Assembly (NCBI GenBank): GCA_021789395.1
Contig: JAJYJP010000037.1
Location: 1 to 8,599 of the forward strand
Length of the DNA: 8,599 nt
From: a bacterium
GTDB lineage: Bacteria; Patescibacteriota; Minisyncoccia; Moranbacterales; UBA2206
Direction: 5' to 3'
Shown: positions 5,931 through 8,599 of the stretch, in pieces
Layout: each line of letters starts with the position of its first letter
How positions within the stretch are numbered: the first letter of the stretch is position 1
Notes under the pieces: model-generated
The model's database searches: none
Told to the model about the DNA's origin: nothing
The model's input: only the letters and a program-made list of their open reading frames with translations
Made by a program: the position numbers and the translations under genes

Positions 5931-6371
5931 ATGAAAGTCTATAAACAAAATATAACTGTAAAAAGCAAAAGCCAGATTGAATTTATCGATATCACCGGAC
6001 CGGTGGAAGAAGTGATAAATAATTCCGGAATTCGAGAGGGGCAAGTGCTGGTTTATTCTCCGCATACCACCGCTTCAATCGTAGTTAATCACAACGAATC
6101 GATGTTGATCCAGGATTTTACCCGGATGCTTTACCACTTGGTGCCAACGACTGACAATTATGCCCACGATCTGTTCGAACTCAACCGCGCTAAAACTTCC
6201 GACGGAAGAAGCAATGGCCATTCCCATGTGAAAAGCATACTGCTGGGGGTGAGTGAGGTTATTCCAGTTGAAAAAGGAAAGTTGCTTTTGACGGAACGGC
6301 AAAGCATTTTTCTGGCTGAAATGGACGGCGCCCGGACTCGGGACATAATAATTCAAGTGATTGGTTTGTAA
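5931..6371 (+). CDS. yjbQ: YjbQ / UPF0047 family protein
   Basis: This is a 146-residue single-domain protein of the YjbQ family, whose members are often annotated as secondary thiamine-phosphate synthase on the basis of weak complementation activity; the physiological role is not settled. Family features seen are SPHTTASIVVNHNES (HTT at residues 45-47), YAHDLFE (H79), GHSHVKSILLGVSE (H97 and H99, matching the usual N-x-H-x-H-L-K-x-x-L-L-G segment), GKLLLTERQSIFLAEMDG and the C-terminal RTRDIIIQVIG. The conserved His residues probably form a metal site. It starts one base after the malic enzyme stop and ends four bases before the pcm ATG, so the three are co-transcribed. No functional link between these neighbours is obvious. 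Confidence 0.9.
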   Translation: MKVYKQNITVKSKSQIEFIDITGPVEEVINNSGIREGQVLVYSPHTTASIVVNHNESMLIQDFTRMLYHLVPTTDNYAHDLFELNRAKTSDGRSNGHSHVKSILLGVSEVIPVEKGKLLLTERQSIFLAEMDGARTRDIIIQVIGL

Positions 6372-6375
6372 TAGC

Positions 6376-6996
6376 ATGAGTAAATTAGTCAGCGACTTAT
6401 TAAGAAACGGATATCTGAAAACAAATTCGATTATTGATGCGTTTGCAATTATTGATCGGGTCGAATTTGTTCCGAACGGATTGGAAGAAGGTTCAGATAA
6501 AGATGTCGAGCTTCCGGTAGGATATGGCCAGACAATTTCCCAGCCTTCCACAGTGGCATTTATGTTGGAATTGCTTGATCCGCAAGAAGGACAAACTATT
6601 CTGGATATCGGAAGCGGATCGGGATGGACAACTGCCCTCCTGTCGTACATCGTCGGAGAAAAGGGGAGGGTTGTTGCGATCGACGCAGTCAATGATTTGG
6701 TCGAATATGCCAAGAAACATGTTGATCGTTTCGATTTCATTAAAAAGGGGATAGCGGAATTTTATTGCGCCGATGGAAGCAAGGGATTTGCCGAAAAAGC
6801 GCCGTACGATCGGATTCTGTGCTCGGCTTCAGTCGATGAAGTTCCTCAAAGTTTCAAAGATCAGTTGAAAGTCGGCGGAAAATTAGTAATGCCGGTCCGG
6901 AACAGCATCGTGTATATGGAGAAAAAAAGTGAAACGGAATTTTCCGAAGAAAACTTTCCCGGTTTCTTATTTATTCCGCTAATGTCCGAAGAATAA
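6376..6996 (+). CDS. pcm: Protein-L-isoaspartate O-methyltransferase
   Basis: This enzyme methylates isoaspartyl residues in aged proteins using S-adenosylmethionine, which starts their repair. The ATG at 6376 gives 206 residues, the usual length; an upstream in-frame TTG at 6361 would only add five residues inside yjbQ and is not favoured. Motifs are GYGQTISQPSTVAFMLELL (residues 49-67; TISQP is the family substrate-site signature), ILDIGSGSGW (75-84; methyltransferase motif I), VVAIDA (acidic residue for the SAM ribose), PYDRILCSASVDEVPQSFKDQL, and GGKLVMPV near the C-terminus with FLFIPL closing the fold. The typical TAA after IxVT is CSAS here. It follows yjbQ by four bases and precedes mltG by eight. 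Confidence 0.95.
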   Translation: MSKLVSDLLRNGYLKTNSIIDAFAIIDRVEFVPNGLEEGSDKDVELPVGYGQTISQPSTVAFMLELLDPQEGQTILDIGSGSGWTTALLSYIVGEKGRVVAIDAVNDLVEYAKKHVDRFDFIKKGIAEFYCADGSKGFAEKAPYDRILCSASVDEVPQSFKDQLKVGGKLVMPVRNSIVYMEKKSETEFSEENFPGFLFIPLMSEE

Positions 6997-7004
6997 ATCA
7001 ACAG

Positions 7005-8000
7005 ATGAAAAAAATAATGACAATCATAGTTGTGGCAGTTGTCCTTCTGGGGGGATTTTTTTATTTGCGCTACCAAGTTTATTTTTCGCGCGGAAAAAAT
7101 AAAACGGAGGAAATTTTTATCATCAACAAGGGAGAAAAAAGCGCAGAGATCGCATCGCGCCTGGAAAATGACGGCCTGATTTCCCATGCCTGGTATTTCT
7201 ATATTTATCTGCATACTCATAATATGGCCGATAAAATTTTGCCCGGAAAATACGAACTCAGCGGCAATATGACCATTCCGGAAGTAGTATTGACAATCAC
7301 CAGCGAACAAGAAAATTTCGCGACGATCACTTTTCCGGAAGGCTGGACCAGTAAGAAAATGGCGGATCGGCTTACGGCTAACGGCTTTGATGGAAGCGAG
7401 TTTTTACAGATCGTGAATAATCCTCCGCAAGATATCAAAAGTCGCTACAGCTACTTGAATGACGTGCATACCTTGGAGGGTTATCTTTTTCCGGATACTT
7501 ATTATTTTCCCAAAGATGCGACCGCGGAAGACATCGTTCTGCGGATGATCGATAATTTCAATATCAGGCTCAACGCGCAGATGCGTTCGGATATTGCGAA
7601 ACAGGACAAATCGATCAATGATGTCATCATCATGGCTAGCATCATCGAGATGGAAGTGAGGACCTCGCAGGATCGGTCAATGGTGAGCGGCATCCTTTGG
7701 AACCGGTTGGCCGACGGCCAGGCACTCCAGTGCGACTCGACGCTCGGTTACATCTTGGACACCTCGAAGGTGAAATATTCTTTGCAGGACATCGAGACGG
7801 CTTCGCCGTATAATACCTATCTCAACAAGGGCTTGCCGCCCGGACCGATTTCCAATCCCGGCCTTGATTCGATCAATGCCGCTATTCATCCGACCGATTC
7901 CGATTACAACTATTTCTTAAATGATCCCAAAACCGGGCAGACTGTTTATGCGACGAGTTACGCGCAACAAGAAGCGAACAAGGTGAGGTATGGGTTGTAA
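7005..8000 (+). CDS. mltG: Endolytic murein transglycosylase MltG (YceG-like)
   Basis: This membrane-anchored lytic transglycosylase cleaves nascent glycan strands and sets peptidoglycan chain length. Of 331 residues, 1-21 form an N-terminal membrane anchor (hydrophobic IIVVAVVLLGGFFYL) without a clear cleavage site. Residues ~34-100 form a LysM-like region (GEKSAEIASRLENDGLI, then ILPGKYELS). The catalytic YceG domain contains LEGYLFPDTYYF (157-168), MASIIEMEV (E215 aligns with the E. coli catalytic Glu), GILWNRLADGQALQCDST, and SPYNTYLNKGLPPGPISNPG (267-286). In most MltG proteins the C-terminus carries a G-x-H-x-F-x-x-T-x-x-E-H-N motif; here it reads GQTVYATSYAQQEAN, with both His residues absent. 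The gene ends the operon, with a candidate terminator about 100 bases later. Confidence 0.95.
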   Translation: MKKIMTIIVVAVVLLGGFFYLRYQVYFSRGKNKTEEIFIINKGEKSAEIASRLENDGLISHAWYFYIYLHTHNMADKILPGKYELSGNMTIPEVVLTITSEQENFATITFPEGWTSKKMADRLTANGFDGSEFLQIVNNPPQDIKSRYSYLNDVHTLEGYLFPDTYYFPKDATAEDIVLRMIDNFNIRLNAQMRSDIAKQDKSINDVIIMASIIEMEVRTSQDRSMVSGILWNRLADGQALQCDSTLGYILDTSKVKYSLQDIETASPYNTYLNKGLPPGPISNPGLDSINAAIHPTDSDYNYFLNDPKTGQTVYATSYAQQEANKVRYGL

Positions 8001-8020
8001 AAGATATCCACAGCTTATGA

Positions 8021-8049
8021 TTGACTCAAATTTTCAGTTAAGTTAAAAT
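8021..8049 (+). promoter_or_regulatory. Sigma70-like promoter downstream of mltG
   Basis: TTGACT (8021-8026) and TAAAAT (8044-8049) are separated by exactly 17 bases. Each matches the consensus at 5 of 6 positions. Transcription would begin near 8056. The next intrinsic terminator is only about 40-60 bases downstream, so the promoter would produce either a short RNA or a leader that must be read through to reach the ORF at 8165. Confidence 0.6.
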
Positions 8050-8096
8050 AACCAAGGCATGAAAAAATATTTTATAAATCTAAATAAAAAATAATT

Positions 8097-8118
8097 ATCC
8101 CCGCGAGGGGATTTTTTT
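8097..8118 (+). terminator. Intrinsic terminator after mltG
   Basis: ATCCCC (8097-8102) pairs with GGGGAT (8107-8112) around a GCGA tetraloop, a stable GNRA-type loop, followed by an uninterrupted T-run to 8118. It could end the mltG operon, act on transcripts from the promoter at 8021-8049, or both. Confidence 0.85.
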
Positions 8119-8164
8119 ATGCCAAACATGCACATTAACAAAAATAAAATAAAAGGAGGGGAGT

Positions 8165-8365
8165 ATGAAAAAACCAACGAGGGATAGTCAATTGGGGATA
8201 ATGTTTGCGGATGCCGTTATGGGAGCCGCACATCAGAGGTACAATGCTCGCGGTGGGAAAGCTATAGTAGAATCTTGTATAGCTCGGCTCCAGGAAAGGA
8301 TTGGTGAAATTCAACCAAAAAAAGCCGATCCAAAGTATAAGGAGGCAAGATATGGCAGAAAGTAG
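8165..8365 (+). CDS. Hypothetical small basic protein, 66 residues
   Basis: I do not recognise this protein. It starts with ATG at 8165, five bases after a perfect AGGAGG (8154-8159), by far the best ribosome-binding site on the plus strand up to this point. The product is small and basic, with KKP near the start and a Lys/Arg-rich tail (QPKKADPKYKEARYGRK). The centre (residues ~11-48, ADAVMGAAHQRYNARGGKA and onward) is likely helical, with a single Cys. There is no membrane segment or signal peptide. Its end overlaps the start of a second small ORF at 8352, and a strong terminator follows at 8422-8456. An overlapping minus-strand frame exists but has no ribosome-binding site. The gene is likely real; its function is unknown. 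Confidence 0.68.
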   Translation: MKKPTRDSQLGIMFADAVMGAAHQRYNARGGKAIVESCIARLQERIGEIQPKKADPKYKEARYGRK

Positions 8366-8417
8366 TATCATCGGCAATGTTATACACCATAATCTTCATT
8401 TAAAAAAGCTGTACTAA
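8352..8417 (+). CDS. Candidate 21-residue small ORF overlapping the 66-residue gene
   Basis: The ATG at 8352 is preceded by AAGGAGG (8339-8345) at a 6-base spacing, a near-perfect Shine-Dalgarno sequence located inside the coding sequence of the upstream ORF. The 21-residue product begins MAESSIIGNVIHH and ends in LKKLY. The first 14 bases overlap the end of the 66-residue gene in a different frame, an arrangement typical of translational coupling. The stop is five bases before the terminator stem. It may instead be the start of a longer gene truncated by rearrangement next to the transposon. No family is recognised. Confidence 0.45.
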   Translation: MAESSIIGNVIHHNLHLKKLY

Positions 8418-8421
8418 CTCT

Positions 8422-8456
8422 ACCGTCTCAAAATTATTACTTGGGACGGTTTTTTG
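8422..8456 (+). terminator. Strong intrinsic terminator of the small-ORF unit
   Basis: A ten-base-pair stem forms between 8422-8431 (ACCGTCTCAA) and 8441-8450 (TTGGGACGGT), with a single T-G wobble, around a nine-base loop. It runs directly into a six-T tract. The minus strand has no corresponding T-run, so it acts rightward only and marks the end of the unit starting at 8165. Confidence 0.9.
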
Positions 8457-8467
8457 TTTAATAGTAC

Positions 8468-8490
8468 ATGTCTGTTTTACACACAGACAT
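8468..8490. repeat. Perfect 8-bp inverted repeat at the 3' end of the transposase gene
   Basis: ATGTCTGT (8468-8475) and ACAGACAT (8483-8490) are perfectly complementary around a 7-base spacer. The repeat straddles the transposase stop codon (8477-8479 on the minus strand). It may be part of the insertion sequence end or a regulatory hairpin; it is not followed by a T-run on the minus strand, so it is not an obvious terminator. The other end of the element is outside the window. Confidence 0.55.
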
Positions 8491-8599
8491 TTGTCGGTTT
8501 TGTATTTAATAATAATTGTAGCATTTCATTTGGACTTTTCCCATTCAAACCGCAGTGTTCCAGGTTGTTGTAATGGATATTCCATAGCTTAATCTTTCT
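8477..8599 (-). CDS. Insertion sequence transposase, C-terminal end (partial, DDE integrase type)
   Basis: The minus strand is open from the right edge to a TAA at 8477-8479, giving the last 40 residues of a protein that begins outside the window. The sequence includes LWNIHYNNLEHCGLNG, then KSPNEMLQLLLN and the ending KPTNVCV. The pattern W-x-x-x-Y-N-x-x-x-x-H-x-x-L-x-G-x-(S/T)-P-x-E is the characteristic C-terminal segment of integrase-core transposases of the IS3/IS481 type, which catalyse cut-and-paste or copy-out transposition. The frame is too short to have been noticed as a full ORF, and whether the complete element is intact cannot be seen. Family assignment beyond DDE integrase-type is inference. 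Confidence 0.78.
   Translation of the reverse strand, partial: RKIKLWNIHYNNLEHCGLNGKSPNEMLQLLLNTKPTNVCV

Larger units (their letters stand above)
8001..8164 (+). other. Intergenic region between mltG and the small-ORF unit
   Basis: Besides the promoter and terminator listed separately, this AT-rich stretch holds an 11-codon ORF at 8059-8094 (MKKYFINLNKK) that ends three bases before the terminator stem. It has only a weak, badly spaced purine stretch before it, so translation is uncertain. From 8119 to 8150 I see no promoter hexamers. The unusually strong Shine-Dalgarno sequence for the next ORF lies at 8154-8159. Confidence 0.5.

Noticed and set aside
8059..8094. Leader peptide of an amino-acid attenuator (MKKYFINLNKK)
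   Set aside because: No run of a single regulatory amino acid, no alternative antiterminator hairpin visible, and a poor ribosome-binding site; kept only as part of the leader hypothesis.
8135..8377. An 80-codon minus-strand open frame over the 66-residue ORF
   Set aside because: It has no Shine-Dalgarno sequence and the rightward terminator at 8422-8456 does not serve it, while the plus-strand frame has AGGAGG at ideal spacing.
1..8599. Alternative genetic code with TGA as glycine (as in Gracilibacteria/Absconditabacteria)
   Set aside because: uppS ends at TGA at the expected C-terminus of the family, and all recognisable proteins are full length without in-frame TGA.

Overview
The window is an 8.6 kb stretch of densely packed bacterial chromosome with moderate, fairly AT-rich base composition. 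All the housekeeping genes lie on the + strand. The combination suggests a Patescibacteria/CPR-type genome, probably Parcubacteria-like. The reasons are compact divergent versions of core enzymes, a riboflavin kinase reduced to one domain, A-rich non-Shine-Dalgarno starts in front of nearly every core gene, and a charged low-complexity segment framed by a GC-rich inverted repeat inside ribE. This assignment is inference from style, not a search result. TGA is used as a stop (end of uppS) and no gene needs in-frame TGA, so the standard code fits.

Region 1 (1-4384) is a co-oriented block of isoprenoid, redox and flavin genes. It holds the 3' part of an undecaprenyl diphosphate synthase-like prenyltransferase, a membrane thiol:disulfide exchanger (secreted CxxC domain fused to a CcdA-like membrane domain), thioredoxin, a stand-alone riboflavin kinase, riboflavin synthase, lumazine synthase and a thioredoxin reductase-like flavoprotein. 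The trxA and trxB-like genes flank the three flavin genes. A plausible logic is that the reductase (an FAD enzyme) reduces thioredoxin, and the membrane protein passes electrons from thioredoxin to extracytoplasmic thiols. The early riboflavin enzymes (RibA/B/D) and an FMN adenylyltransferase are not in the window.

Region 2 (4385-4801) is a gap in the + strand genes. It carries a complete small transcription unit on the - strand: promoter, strong Shine-Dalgarno, an 80-residue protein of unknown function, and an intrinsic terminator. Its -10 element overlaps a perfect TATAAT on the opposite strand that may serve the malic-enzyme operon.

Region 3 (4802-8000) is a tight + strand run: a short NAD(P)-dependent malic enzyme, a YjbQ/UPF0047 protein, protein-L-isoaspartate O-methyltransferase, and the endolytic transglycosylase MltG. 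The gaps between these genes are 1, 4 and 8 bases.

Region 4 (8001-8599) looks accessory. It has a sigma70-like promoter followed by an intrinsic terminator, a 66-codon ORF with a very strong Shine-Dalgarno, an overlapping 21-codon ORF with its own strong Shine-Dalgarno, and a second strong terminator. At the right edge is the C-terminal end of a DDE integrase-type transposase on the - strand. No tRNA, rRNA, CRISPR array or recognisable riboswitch was seen.
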